DNA of 64,000 nt from positions 682,001 to 746,000 of the forward strand of contig JADIYJ010000027.1 of the NCBI GenBank assembly GCA_016705325.1, read 5' to 3'. Under the pieces are notes generated by a model. That model saw nothing but the letters and a program-made list of their open reading frames with translations. It did not search any database and was not told the origin of the DNA. This DNA comes from Pseudomonadota bacterium. Lineage in GTDB: Bacteria; Pseudomonadota; Gammaproteobacteria; Steroidobacterales; Steroidobacteraceae. Shown in pieces: positions 31,276 to 40,497 of this stretch; the first letter of the stretch is position 1; each line of letters starts with the position of its first letter. Both the position numbers and the translations under genes were made by a program.

Positions 31276-31881
31276 TCACACCAGCGCGGCGACCTCGGAC
31301 GCAGTCGCGCGCCGCATCGGCTTGCCATCGACCGGACTGCAGGGCGACTGCCGGATGCCGTCCAGCGGGAAGACGACCGCGTCGATGGTCTGCTTGCCCG
31401 CGACGAAGCGGAACGCCGGGAAGGTGACCGTGCGGTCGCGCTCGAAGCGGAGCCGGCGTTCGAGCGTTTCGTGCGGCACGCCACGTTCCTCGAGTCGCAG
31501 GGAGACGGCTTCGGCCGATTCCGAGAACAGGTGCAGGTGGATGTCGGAATGCGCCGAGGCGGTGCCGGTGAGCACGGGCCCGACCAGTCGCGGATCGAAC
31601 TCCGCCATCAGCCGCATGGCCTGCAGCGCCGAGCGCCGCAGGTCCGCGATTTCGTCCCGGTGCCGGTCATCCGCAAACAGCCGCCGCCGCGCGAACAGCG
31701 CCGCCTCGATTTCGGTGTTGCGCGGCAGGATCGACGCGTCGACGACGCCGAGTCGTGCCGCCGCCTTGCGCTTGGCGAACAGGAAGTCGTCGATGCCCTG
31801 TTCGGCCATCACCCGCGCGGCCTCCTCGGCCACCGCCTGACGCAACATCTCTGCGCGAGGGTTGGGTCTCTGTCGACTCAT
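31276..31881 (-). CDS. Conserved-looking protein of unknown function
   Basis: A 201-residue, soluble, Arg-rich protein that begins MSRQRPNPRAEMLRQAVAEE. The segment VGPVLTGTASAHSDIHLHLF resembles the G-S/T-x2-D-x-D region of nucleotidyltransferases but is not a clear match, so I do not assign the family. It lies 61 bp downstream of the PBP1A gene in the same direction and may be cotranscribed with it. The end of the gene lies 19 bp from the REP-like cluster. Confidence 0.7.
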   Translation of the reverse strand: MSRQRPNPRAEMLRQAVAEEAARVMAEQGIDDFLFAKRKAAARLGVVDASILPRNTEIEAALFARRRLFADDRHRDEIADLRRSALQAMRLMAEFDPRLVGPVLTGTASAHSDIHLHLFSESAEAVSLRLEERGVPHETLERRLRFERDRTVTFPAFRFVAGKQTIDAVVFPLDGIRQSPCSPVDGKPMRRATASEVAALV

Positions 31882-31942
31882 GTGTCTGCGAGCATACCGA
31901 ATCGCGCCGTGCCGGCAACCGGCGTTGCGCACGATGCGGACG

Positions 31943-34465
31943 TCAGAAGATGGATTCGTCTGCGGCAGCGGGTTCGACGGTCTCTGCACCCACGCCATCG
32001 TCACCGAGGCCACCCATGCCCGGCTGCGGCGCGAACTGCTCGAGGAACACTTCGAACAGCGCCCCGGGCGCGCCGGCACGCATCGGTGCACCGCTATCGC
32101 GCGCAACCCACATGCGCACCACGCCCGGCGGCTCCGGCTGGCGGTGCTCCGGTTTGTCGCGCAACGCTTCCTGCATGAAATAGATCCACATCGGCAGGGC
32201 AGTCCTGCCGCCTTCCTCGTTCTCGCCGAGCGAACGCTCCTGGTCGAAGCCGAGCCAGACCGCGGCCGCGATATCGGCGTTGAAGCCGACGAACCACGTG
32301 TCGCGCCGGTCGCTCGTCGTGCCGGTCTTGCCCGCGATGTCGTGCCGCTGCAGCGCAGCGGCGGCACGCTGGGCCGTGCCGCGCTGGATCACGTCCGTCA
32401 TCATGTCCGTCATCGCGAACGCATTGGCCGGGCTGATCACCTGCGGCGCGCGTGCCCCGCCGCCCGTCTTCACGGCGGCAGCGTCGGCGGGAGATCCATC
32501 GGCAGGGACTGGCGCAGCGCCCGGCACAGCATTGGGCACATCGTCCGGCACGGCAGCGAGGTCTGCGGCGACCGCCGCTGCGGACTCGCCCGCGGCGTCG
32601 AAATCGCACAGTCCGCACGCCCTGGCCGGCTCGGCCTCGAACAGCGTCTTGCCGTCCGAGTCCTGCACCGACTGGATGAAATACGGCGTCACCAGCGCGC
32701 CGCCGTTGGCGAAGACCGCGAAGCCGCGCGCCATTTCGAGCGGAGTGACCTGCCCGGTGCCGAGCGCGAGCGTGAGATTCGCCGGCAGCGACTGCGGGCC
32801 GAAGCCGAACTTCGCGATGTGCTGCAGTGCGAAACCGATGCCCGTGCCGCGCAGCAGCCGGATCGACACCAGGTTGCGCGAGCGGACCAGGCCTTCGCGC
32901 ATCGGTGTCGGTCCGTAGAACTTGCGGGTGATGTTCTGCGGCCGCCATTCCTCGCCGCCTTCCGCGCCACCGCCGCCCGGCAGCACGATCGGGGCGTCGT
33001 TCACCAGGGTCGCCGGGGTAAAGCCACGCTCGAGCGCCGCGGAATACAGCAGCGGTTTGAACGCGGAGCCCGGCTGCCGCTGCGCCTGCACCACGCGGTT
33101 GTACTTGCTCGACCCGAAATCGAAGCCGCCGACCAGCGCGACGATGGCGCCGTCGTTCGGATCGAGCGCCACCAGCGCGCCGGACACCGCTGGCAGCTGG
33201 CCCAGGCGGTACCCGGATTCGGGCAGCGGCTCGACGTAGACCACGTCGCCGGCCGCGAGCACGTCGCCTGCGGTCTTTGGGTTCGGACCGAGCGCGTCCT
33301 TGAGGGCATCGATCACCGGTCGCGCCCAGGACAGGCCGTCCCAGTCGAGGGTGGCGACAGTGCCGTTGCGCAGGATCACCTCGGCGCTGCGCTCGGCCAC
33401 GGCCGTGACGACCGCGGGCCGCAGGCTGCCGCGTTGCGGGTTGCGCTTGAACATCTGGTTCAGCGCGTCGGCGTCACCGAGCTGCGCCGGGTCGATCCGC
33501 TCGAGCGGGCCGCGATAACCGTGCCGGCGCTCGTATTCGAGGACGGTGCGCCAGGTGGCGGCATTGGCGGCCTGCTGCAGCCGGCTGTCGAGGGTCGTGA
33601 CGACCTGGTAGCCGGCCGTGAGAGCATCCGCGCCGTGCTGACGCACCATCTCGGCACGCACCATCTCGTCCACGTACGGCGCGTCGAGCTCGATGATCGG
33701 CCCGTGCAGCCGGCTGGAAATGGGCGCGTCGAGTGCGGCATCGTGCCCGGCCTGGTCGATCTTGCCGAGTTCGAGCATGCGGCGGAGCACGTACGCCCGG
33801 CGGTCGTGCGCCCGGGTGCTGCTGGCCACGGGGTTGTCCAGCGACGGTGACCGCGGCAGGCCCGCGATCAGCGCGGCCTCGGCGACGGTCAGGTCGTGCA
33901 CCGACTTGTCGAAGTACACCTCGGACGCCGCACCGATGCCGTAGGCACGCTGCCCGAGGAAGATGCGGTTCAGGTAGAGGGTCAGGATTTCCTGCTTCGA
34001 GTATTCACGCTCGAGCCGCATCGCCAGGAACACTTCCTTCAGCTTGCGCCGCAGGGTTTTTTCCGAGGTCAATACGGTATTGCGCGCGAGCTGCATCGTG
34101 ATCGTGCCGCCGCCCTCGCGGACGCTGCCCGAACTCACGTTCGCGACCAGCGCGCGGACCAGGCTCATCCAGTCGACCCCGGGGTGCTCGAAGAAACGCG
34201 CGTCTTCCGCCGCGAGGAACGCGTCGATGACGACGGGGGGAATCTCGTCGAAGGCCACCGGGATGCGCCGCTGCTCGCCGATCTGCGCCATCAGCTTGCC
34301 GTCGCGCGTATAGACCCGCAGCGGCAGCTGGCTCTCGACGTCGCGCAGCGACGCGGCGTCGGGAATGTCCGGCGCCAGGTACTGGTAGGCCCCGGCGAAT
34401 CCCATGCACACCAGCACCAGCAGCGACCAGGCGGTGGCCAGCAGCGCACCGAGGATTCTCGTCAT
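31943..34465 (-). CDS. mrcA: Penicillin-binding protein 1A (bifunctional class A PBP)
   Basis: An 840-residue inner-membrane protein. After a transmembrane helix (about 7-29) comes the glycosyltransferase domain with EDARFFEHPGVDW and GGGTITMQLARN, an OB-like insert, and the transpeptidase domain with the catalytic Ser in GSAFKPLLY, SRN, and KTGTTSD. The C-terminus is acidic. It polymerises and cross-links peptidoglycan. An ATG 15 bases further upstream (34480) is also possible. It is divergent from pilM, an arrangement common in gammaproteobacteria. Confidence 0.95.
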   Translation of the reverse strand: MTRILGALLATAWSLLVLVCMGFAGAYQYLAPDIPDAASLRDVESQLPLRVYTRDGKLMAQIGEQRRIPVAFDEIPPVVIDAFLAAEDARFFEHPGVDWMSLVRALVANVSSGSVREGGGTITMQLARNTVLTSEKTLRRKLKEVFLAMRLEREYSKQEILTLYLNRIFLGQRAYGIGAASEVYFDKSVHDLTVAEAALIAGLPRSPSLDNPVASSTRAHDRRAYVLRRMLELGKIDQAGHDAALDAPISSRLHGPIIELDAPYVDEMVRAEMVRQHGADALTAGYQVVTTLDSRLQQAANAATWRTVLEYERRHGYRGPLERIDPAQLGDADALNQMFKRNPQRGSLRPAVVTAVAERSAEVILRNGTVATLDWDGLSWARPVIDALKDALGPNPKTAGDVLAAGDVVYVEPLPESGYRLGQLPAVSGALVALDPNDGAIVALVGGFDFGSSKYNRVVQAQRQPGSAFKPLLYSAALERGFTPATLVNDAPIVLPGGGGAEGGEEWRPQNITRKFYGPTPMREGLVRSRNLVSIRLLRGTGIGFALQHIAKFGFGPQSLPANLTLALGTGQVTPLEMARGFAVFANGGALVTPYFIQSVQDSDGKTLFEAEPARACGLCDFDAAGESAAAVAADLAAVPDDVPNAVPGAAPVPADGSPADAAAVKTGGGARAPQVISPANAFAMTDMMTDVIQRGTAQRAAAALQRHDIAGKTGTTSDRRDTWFVGFNADIAAAVWLGFDQERSLGENEEGGRTALPMWIYFMQEALRDKPEHRQPEPPGVVRMWVARDSGAPMRAGAPGALFEVFLEQFAPQPGMGGLGDDGVGAETVEPAAADESIF

Positions 34466-34502
34466 GACATTGCGACCCATTGCTAAAACTGCGAACCGTT
34501 CC

Positions 34503-34531
34503 TTGCTGCACCCATGGCGCCTGTGCATAGT
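34503..34531 (+). promoter_or_regulatory. Sigma-70-like promoter of the pil operon
   Basis: TTGCTG (34503-34508) and CATAGT (34526-34531) with a 17-bp spacer. Transcription would begin close to the first base of the riboswitch P1 stem at 34537, which supports both calls. Confidence 0.5.
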
Positions 34532-34536
34532 AGCCG

Positions 34537-34619
34537 CCGACACCAGGGCAGACCCGTCGAAAGGCGGGGACGCAACGCCACCGGCCGGAAGGGGTAGCCC
34601 AGGACGGTGGAGTTGTCGG
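34537..34619 (+). promoter_or_regulatory. Cyclic di-GMP-I (GEMM) riboswitch upstream of pilMNOPQ
   Basis: P1 pairs CCGACA (34537-34542) with TGTCGG (34614-34619). GGGCAGACC leads into a P2 stem, CCCGTC-GAAA-GGCGGG, with the GNRA tetraloop. GGACGCAACGCC follows, then P3 with CCACCG paired to CGGTGG. The order and spacing match the Vc2-type aptamer, including GGGCARACC and GGGACGCAA; one core base differs (CAACGCC for CAAAGCC). Five Ts follow P1 directly, so a termination mechanism is possible. The pilM start is 157 bp downstream. The rest of the PBP1A-pilM gap holds only promoters. Confidence 0.85.
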
Positions 34620-34775
34620 TTTTTCACCACGCAGCCCGCCGGGAGCGACGCGGATGATGGTTTTTGTTAGCCCACGCACAATTCTATTAGGCGCAACCCT
34701 GATATATAGTGGCGCGGGGGCTTTGAAACTGCCACACGATCGCGGCGCAACCTCTTGAACTAGAAAGGATCAACC

Positions 34776-35837
34776 GTGCTGTTCCAGCGCAGGTTCCGAC
34801 CGGTCATAGGACTCGACATCACCACGTCATCGATCAAGCTGATCGAACTGACGCGCAGCGGCGACTCGTATCGAGTCGAATCGTATGCTGCCGAGCCCTC
34901 GCCGCCGAATGCCATCAACGAGAAAGCGATCGTCGACTCGCAGGCTGTCGGCGAAGCCGTCCGCCGCGCGGTGAAGCGTGCTGGCGCCCGCAGCAGGGAA
35001 TGCGCCGTCGCGGTCAGCGGCGACGCTGCGATCACCAAGGTGATCCAGATGCCCCGCAACCTGCGCGCCAACGAGCTCGAGTCGCAGGTCGAGATGCAGG
35101 CCGACCAGTACATTCCCTTCCCGATGGAAGAAGTCAGCTACGACTTCGAAGTGATCGGGCCTTCGGAAAAAGACCCCGAGATGCTCGACGTCCTGCTCGT
35201 GGCCACGCGCTCCGAGAACGTCGAACAGCGCCAGGCCGCCGTGCAGGCTGCCGGCCTCACCGCACGCATCGTCGACGTCGAGGCGTTCGCGCTCGAAAAC
35301 GCCTGCCGCCTGCTGACGCACCAGATGCCGGACGGCGGCATGGAGCGCAGCATCGCCGTCGTCGACTTCGGCGCGAGCAGCACCACGTTCTCGGTGCTGC
35401 GCGACACCAAGGTGGCCTACACCCGCGACTTCTCCTTCGGCGGCCAGCAGCTCACCGAAGAGATCATGCGCACCTACGGCCTCTCGATGGAGGAAGCCGG
35501 GCGCGCCAAGAAGGAAGGCGGCCTGCCGGCCAACTACCAGTCCGAGGTGCTCGACCCGTTCATCGACGACATGTGCCAGCAGGTGAGCCGTTCGCTGCAG
35601 TTCTACCTGGCGGCCGGCGCGGGACGCGTGCAGCCGGAGCAGATCCTGATCTGCGGCGGCTGCGCCAACATCCCGGGCGTCGCCGACGTGATCGCGAGCC
35701 GGGTGGGCATCCCGGCCGAGCGCGGCGACCCGCTGGGCCAGATGAAGATCTCAACTCGTGCCCTCGCACAGGGCGTGAAGAAGGACGCGACGGCATTGCT
35801 CACCGCCTGCGGCCTGGCGCTCAGGAGCTTCGACTGA
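34776..35837 (+). CDS. pilM: Type IV pilus inner-membrane platform protein PilM
   Basis: A 353-residue actin-like cytoplasmic ATPase. It begins MLFQRRFRPVIGLDITTSSI with the first phosphate-binding loop, has VVDFGASSTTFSVL as the second, and ICGGCANIPGVADVI near the C-terminus. It binds the N-terminal INLLP motif of PilN and links the assembly motor to the alignment complex. The start is GTG at 34776 with AGAAAGGA upstream. It is the first gene of pilMNOPQ; each junction overlaps or is nearly so. Confidence 0.96.
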   Translation: MLFQRRFRPVIGLDITTSSIKLIELTRSGDSYRVESYAAEPSPPNAINEKAIVDSQAVGEAVRRAVKRAGARSRECAVAVSGDAAITKVIQMPRNLRANELESQVEMQADQYIPFPMEEVSYDFEVIGPSEKDPEMLDVLLVATRSENVEQRQAAVQAAGLTARIVDVEAFALENACRLLTHQMPDGGMERSIAVVDFGASSTTFSVLRDTKVAYTRDFSFGGQQLTEEIMRTYGLSMEEAGRAKKEGGLPANYQSEVLDPFIDDMCQQVSRSLQFYLAAGAGRVQPEQILICGGCANIPGVADVIASRVGIPAERGDPLGQMKISTRALAQGVKKDATALLTACGLALRSFD

Positions 35838-36445
35838 TGCCAAGAATCAACCTGCTGCCGTGGCGTGAGGCAGAGCGCAAGCGCAAGCGCCAGGAATTCC
35901 TCCTGTCGCTCGGCGCGGCACTGGCCACCGCAGGCCTGGTCGTGCTGCTCGGCCACTGGCAGATGAGTTCCGCGATCCAGCATCAGCACGATCGCAACGA
36001 CTTCCTGACGCGGGAAATTGCCGCGCTCGACAAGCAGATCGAGGAAATCAACGGCCTCGACGCGCAGAAGCGCAGGCTGCTCGCGCGCATGGAAATCATC
36101 GAGACGCTGCAGCGCAGCCGTCCCGAGATCGTCCACGTCTTCGACGAGCTGGTGCGTGTCCTGCCGGAGGGCGTCTACCTGACGTACCTGAAGCAGTCGG
36201 GCAACCGCTTCGAGCTGCGCGGGGTCGCGCAGTCCAGCACGCGCGTCTCCTCGTTCATGCGCAACATCGATGCTTCGCAGTGGCTCGCCGACCCGACCCT
36301 GCAGATCGTCGAGACCCGCGCCAAGGACACGGCCGGCGGCGCGTCGTTCACGCTGTTCGCGACTCAGCGGCGGCAGGCTTCGGCCGAGGACGAACCGGCT
36401 GGAACGCCTGCCGGCAAGCCCAGGAAAAAGGCGGCCGCCAAATGA
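35837..36445 (+). CDS. pilN: Type IV pilus assembly protein PilN
   Basis: A 202-residue bitopic membrane protein. The cytoplasmic N-terminus MPRINLLPWREAERKRKR carries the PilM-binding motif, a transmembrane helix covers about residues 22-42, a coiled coil follows, and a periplasmic ferredoxin-like domain comes last. The C-terminal 30 residues are a Lys/Ala/Glu-rich extension. Its ATG overlaps the pilM TGA by one base. It forms the PilNO heterodimer that connects the motor to the secretin. Confidence 0.95.
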   Translation: MPRINLLPWREAERKRKRQEFLLSLGAALATAGLVVLLGHWQMSSAIQHQHDRNDFLTREIAALDKQIEEINGLDAQKRRLLARMEIIETLQRSRPEIVHVFDELVRVLPEGVYLTYLKQSGNRFELRGVAQSSTRVSSFMRNIDASQWLADPTLQIVETRAKDTAGGASFTLFATQRRQASAEDEPAGTPAGKPRKKAAAK

Positions 36446-37140
36446 ACCAGCTGCAGGCTCAGTTCGAACAACTGCGCAACCTCGACCCGAACGATCCCGG
36501 CCGCTGGCCATTCGGCGTCCGCATCGCCACGGCCGTGCTGCTGTTCCTCGTCGCTGCGATCGGCGGTTACTACTTCCTCGTCTGGAAGAGCAAGCGCCCG
36601 TTGCTGCTGGAGGCACGGGCGACGGAAGGGCAGCTGCTGGAATCGCTGACGACCAAGGCCAAGCGCGCCGCGAACCTGGAGGCCTACCGGGTCCAGCTCG
36701 CCGAGATGGAGAAATCCTTCGGCGCGATGCTGCGGCAGCTGCCGAACAAGACCGAGGTGCCGAACCTGCTGGTCGACATCTCGCAGACGGGCCTCGCGGC
36801 GGGACTCGAGGAGAAGCTGTTCCAGCCGCAGGCTGAGAACCAGAAGGACTTCTATGCCGAGTTGCCGATCTCGATCCGCCTGACGGGCGGTTATCACGAG
36901 ATGGGCAGGTTCGCGGGCGGCATCGCTGCGCTGCCCCGCATCGTGACCCTGCACGACATCGAGATCACCCCGGCCGGCGGCAAGGGCATCACGGACCCGA
37001 CCGAACTCAACTTCAACGTCACCGCGAAGACCTATCGCTACCTCGACGAAGAGGAGCAGGCGGCGGCGCCGAAGGAAGACAAGGGCAAGGCCAAGAAGGA
37101 CCGCAAGGGCAAGAAGAAGCCCGCCGCGGGCGAGGCATGA
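36442..37140 (+). CDS. pilO: Type IV pilus assembly protein PilO
   Basis: A 232-residue protein: a transmembrane helix at about 28-48 (ATAVLLFLVAAIGGYYFLVW), a coiled coil, a periplasmic ferredoxin-like domain, and a lysine-rich tail (KAKKDRKGKKK) unusual for PilO, reminiscent of the charged tail of PilN here. ATGA overlap with pilN at 36442-36445. It partners PilN and binds PilP. Confidence 0.94.
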   Translation: MNQLQAQFEQLRNLDPNDPGRWPFGVRIATAVLLFLVAAIGGYYFLVWKSKRPLLLEARATEGQLLESLTTKAKRAANLEAYRVQLAEMEKSFGAMLRQLPNKTEVPNLLVDISQTGLAAGLEEKLFQPQAENQKDFYAELPISIRLTGGYHEMGRFAGGIAALPRIVTLHDIEITPAGGKGITDPTELNFNVTAKTYRYLDEEEQAAAPKEDKGKAKKDRKGKKKPAAGEA

Positions 37141-37676
37141 CCATGAGCACGACGGTGAAGACACGGTCGTCCGTCTCCGGGCTCGCATTGCTCGCGTCGT
37201 CGATCGCGCTGCTGCTGGCGGGCTGCAGCAACGACATGGACGAACTGCAGGCCAGGGTCGACGAGATCAAGAACGCCCCGGGCACCGGCGTCGAGCCGCT
37301 GCCCGAGGTCAAGCCGTACGAGACGTTCAACTATGCCGCGACCGATCAGCGCTCGCCGTTCGAGCCGGGCATTTCCGCCCTGGCGAACTCGCCGAACGCG
37401 ATCCGTCCGGACCAGAACCGGCCGCGCGAGTTCCTCGAGCAGTTCTCGCTCGACACGCTGCGCATGGTCGGCACGGTACGACTGAAGGGTAAGCTGTTCG
37501 GCCTGGTTCAGACCAAGGACGGACTGGTGCACCGGGTGCTGCCTGGCAACCACCTGGGACAGAGCGATGGCCGCATCACGGCCATCGAGGAAGGCAAGAT
37601 CTCGCTCACCGAGATCGTTCCTGACGGCATGGGTGGCTTCATCGAGCGCCCCGCCGCGCTTGCGCTGAGCGAATGA
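37137..37676 (+). CDS. pilP: Type IV pilus lipoprotein PilP
   Basis: A 179-residue lipoprotein. The lipobox LLAGC places the lipidated Cys at 30; a disordered linker that includes the PilO-binding stretch comes next, then a C-terminal beta-sandwich (MVGTVRLKGKLFGLVQTKDG). It links PilNO to the secretin PilQ. The start overlaps the pilO stop (ATGA); a second ATG two codons later is possible. Confidence 0.95.
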   Translation: MTMSTTVKTRSSVSGLALLASSIALLLAGCSNDMDELQARVDEIKNAPGTGVEPLPEVKPYETFNYAATDQRSPFEPGISALANSPNAIRPDQNRPREFLEQFSLDTLRMVGTVRLKGKLFGLVQTKDGLVHRVLPGNHLGQSDGRITAIEEGKISLTEIVPDGMGGFIERPAALALSE

Positions 37677-37695
37677 TCTGCAAGGAGATCCGAGA

Positions 37696-39885
37696 ATGAC
37701 CGCTGCATCGTCGCACGTGAACCATCGCCGCCCGGAGGCTGGCCGCCTGCATCGGCCGTTCCGCTCCGCGGCGTTCGTCGCGTTGGCCGGGGCGCTCGCA
37801 TTCGCCGCGCAGGTCGCGCTTGCGCAGGCGCCCACCACCCGGCTTACCAAGGTCGAGCTGCAACCGCAGCCTGGCAACCAGCTCGAGGTGAAGCTGGTGC
37901 TGGATGGCCCGGCGCCGCAGCCGGTAACCTTCACCATCGACAACCCGGCGCGCCTCGCCGTGGACCTGCCGGGCACGTCGGTCGCGCTCCAGTCGCGCCG
38001 CATCGACGTGAAGTCCGGTGGCATCGACTCGATCGTCGCGGCCGAAGCCTCCGGCCGCACGCGCGTCGTCTTCAATCTCGACTCGCTGCAGCCGTATACG
38101 ACGCGCACGGACGGCAACAACGTCTACGTTGCGTTCGGCAGCGCGGCCGGCAATCCGCCTGCGGCCGCAACGGTCAGCACCGAGGCGACTGCCGCAGCGG
38201 CACCCGGGACGTTGGCGGTTGAAAAGGTCGATTTCCGCCGCGGCACCGACGGCGCCGGCCGCATCATCGTCCGCACCAGCGATCCGCGCGTGCAGGCGAG
38301 CGTGCGCCAGGAAGGCGGCCGCACGGTCGTGGACTTCCCGCGCACCAGCGTCGCGCCCGAAGTCGCGCGCCGCTACGACGTCGTCGATTTCGCAACCCCC
38401 GTCAATTCTTTCGACGTCACCAGCACGCCGAGCGGCGCCCGCATCATCGTCAACGCCACGGGCGATTACGAGCAGCTCGGCTACCAGAGCGATCGCGAAT
38501 ACGTGCTCGAACTGCGTCAGCGGACCAAGGCAGCGGCGGCCGCCGATCCGGGCAAGAAGGAATACCGCGGCGAGCGGCTGACGCTCAACTTCCAGGACAT
38601 CGAGACCCGCGCGGTGCTGCAGCTGCTCGCCGAGACGAGCGGCCAGAACATCGTGGTCAGCGACTCGGTGTCCGGCAACGTCACGCTGCGCCTGCAGAAC
38701 GTGCCGTGGGACCAGGCGCTCGACATCGTCATGCGCACGAAGGGCCTCGACAAGCGCCAGGAAGGCAACGTGATCTACGTCGCCCCGGCAGAGGAGCTCG
38801 CCGCACGCGAGAAGCAGATGCTCGAGTCGCAGAAGTCGCTCACCGAGCTGGCGCCGGTGCGCACGGAATACCTGCAGGTCAACTACGCGAAGGCTTCCGA
38901 CATCGCCTCGCTGATCAAGTCGCAGGGCAAGGGCTCGCTGCTGTCGGATCGCGGCAGCCTGGCGATCGACGAGCGCACCAACACGCTGCTGCTGCAGGAC
39001 ACGGCCGACCGCCTGGCCGACATCCGCCGCCTGGTGCAGACGCTCGACATTCCCGTGAAGCAGGTGCTGATCGAGGCGCGCATCGTCATCGTCAACGACG
39101 ACTTCAGCCGCGAGCTGGGCGTGCGCTTCGGCGGCGCGTTCGTCGGCAATTACGGCAGCAACGACGGCCTGATGTACGTCAGCAACAGCGGCCTCAACTC
39201 TGCCGACGGCTCGCGCGGCCCGATCATTTCCCCGGGCGGCCCGGGTGGCGTCGGCGTCGACGGCAACGCGGTTGCCACGGGCCTGGATCGCTACATGGTC
39301 AACCTGCCGATCGCCAACCCGGCCGGTCGCCTGGCCATGACGCTGCTCGACTCCGACTACGTGGTCGACCTCGAAATCACGGCCGCGCAGCGCGAAGGCC
39401 GCGGCGAAGTCGTCTCTGCTCCGCGCGTCATCACCGCCAACGGCAAGGAAGCGGTGATCGAGCAGGGCACCGAGATCCCGTACCAGGAATCGGCCTCGAG
39501 CGGCGCCACGACGACGCAGTTCAAGAAGGCCGTGCTGTCGCTCAAGGTCACCCCGCAGATCACCCCGGACGACCGCGTGATCCTGGACCTGACCGTGTCC
39601 AAGGACAGCGTCGGCCAGATCCTGCCGAGCGCGACCGGCGGCAGCGTGCCGAGCATCGACACGCGCACGATTACGACCCAGGTGCTGGTCAACGACGGCC
39701 AGACGGTCGTGCTCGGTGGCATCCTCGAGACCGAGCGCCGCGACACCGTCAACAAGGTGCCGTTCCTCGGCGACGTGCCGGGCCTCGGCTGGCTGTTCCG
39801 CAGCAAGGGCAAGACCGACAACAAGGACGAGCTCCTGATCTTCGTGACACCGAAGATCCTGCGCGAGGGCGCCGAGATCTACTGA
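37696..39885 (+). CDS. pilQ: Type IV pilus secretin PilQ
   Basis: A 729-residue outer-membrane channel subunit. After a long signal sequence come two AMIN domains (about 45-270) that bind peptidoglycan, an STN/N0 domain (about 295-360), an N1 domain, and the secretin barrel with VLVNDGQTVVLGGILETER and VPFLGDVPGLGWLFRSK. AAGGAGA eight bases upstream supports the ATG at 37696. It completes pilMNOPQ. The pilus exits through this channel, and c-di-GMP sensing by the leader RNA would control its level. Confidence 0.96.
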   Translation: MTAASSHVNHRRPEAGRLHRPFRSAAFVALAGALAFAAQVALAQAPTTRLTKVELQPQPGNQLEVKLVLDGPAPQPVTFTIDNPARLAVDLPGTSVALQSRRIDVKSGGIDSIVAAEASGRTRVVFNLDSLQPYTTRTDGNNVYVAFGSAAGNPPAAATVSTEATAAAAPGTLAVEKVDFRRGTDGAGRIIVRTSDPRVQASVRQEGGRTVVDFPRTSVAPEVARRYDVVDFATPVNSFDVTSTPSGARIIVNATGDYEQLGYQSDREYVLELRQRTKAAAAADPGKKEYRGERLTLNFQDIETRAVLQLLAETSGQNIVVSDSVSGNVTLRLQNVPWDQALDIVMRTKGLDKRQEGNVIYVAPAEELAAREKQMLESQKSLTELAPVRTEYLQVNYAKASDIASLIKSQGKGSLLSDRGSLAIDERTNTLLLQDTADRLADIRRLVQTLDIPVKQVLIEARIVIVNDDFSRELGVRFGGAFVGNYGSNDGLMYVSNSGLNSADGSRGPIISPGGPGGVGVDGNAVATGLDRYMVNLPIANPAGRLAMTLLDSDYVVDLEITAAQREGRGEVVSAPRVITANGKEAVIEQGTEIPYQESASSGATTTQFKKAVLSLKVTPQITPDDRVILDLTVSKDSVGQILPSATGGSVPSIDTRTITTQVLVNDGQTVVLGGILETERRDTVNKVPFLGDVPGLGWLFRSKGKTDNKDELLIFVTPKILREGAEIY

Positions 39886-39978
39886 CGCGCCGGCACCTCC
39901 GGTGCGAGAATGCGCGGCCGCAGTGATCCTGCGGCCGCACTTCTTTGCGGGGTTCCGAACGCCGATGCACCGCCGCGC

Positions 39979-40497
39979 ATGAACGTCTTCCTCGTCGGCC
40001 CGATGGGCTCGGGCAAGAGCGCGGTCGGCCGGCAGCTGGCGCAGCGGCTCGCCCTCGAATTCATCGACAGCGACCACGAGATCGAGGCCCGCACGGGCGT
40101 CGACATCGCCTACATCTTCGAGCGCGAGGGCGAAGCCGGCTTCCGCAGCCGCGAGGCCGAAGTCATCGACGCGATCACGCGCCGCGAGCGGGTGCTGGTC
40201 GCGACCGGTGGCGGGGCCGTGCTCGACGCCGGTACCCGGGAGCGCCTGCGCGCCCGCGGTCGCGTCGTGTATCTTCGTACGTCCGTGGACCAGCAACTCG
40301 CCCGCACCCGGCGCAGCAATGACCGGCCGCTCCTCCGGAACGACGACCCGCGCGGCACGCTGGAGCGCCTGTTCGAACAGCGCACCCCCCTCTACACCGA
40401 GGTGGCCGAGATCGTCGTCGACACGGACGGCCGCAAGGTGAAGACGGTGGTCGACCAGATCTGTCGCCAGCTCGGCGTCGAGGGGCCCCAGCCATGA
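39979..40497 (+). CDS. aroK: Shikimate kinase
   Basis: A 172-residue protein with Walker A GPMGSGKSAVGR, the shikimate-binding DSDHEIEARTG, and GGGAVLDAGTR. It phosphorylates shikimate at position 3 in aromatic amino acid synthesis. The ATG at 39979 matches the conserved start; 93 bp separate it from pilQ. The ATGA overlap with aroB at 40494 indicates cotranscription, as is usual. Confidence 0.96.
   Translation: MNVFLVGPMGSGKSAVGRQLAQRLALEFIDSDHEIEARTGVDIAYIFEREGEAGFRSREAEVIDAITRRERVLVATGGGAVLDAGTRERLRARGRVVYLRTSVDQQLARTRRSNDRPLLRNDDPRGTLERLFEQRTPLYTEVAEIVVDTDGRKVKTVVDQICRQLGVEGPQP

Noticed and set aside
31862..33850. A 662-codon plus-strand frame across the PBP1A gene
   Set aside because: The opposite strand carries all PBP1A motifs, so this is a high-GC shadow.
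37639..40296. An 885-codon minus-strand frame across pilQ and aroK
   Set aside because: It is antisense to well-established genes and shows only composition-driven Arg/Asp/Val-rich sequence.
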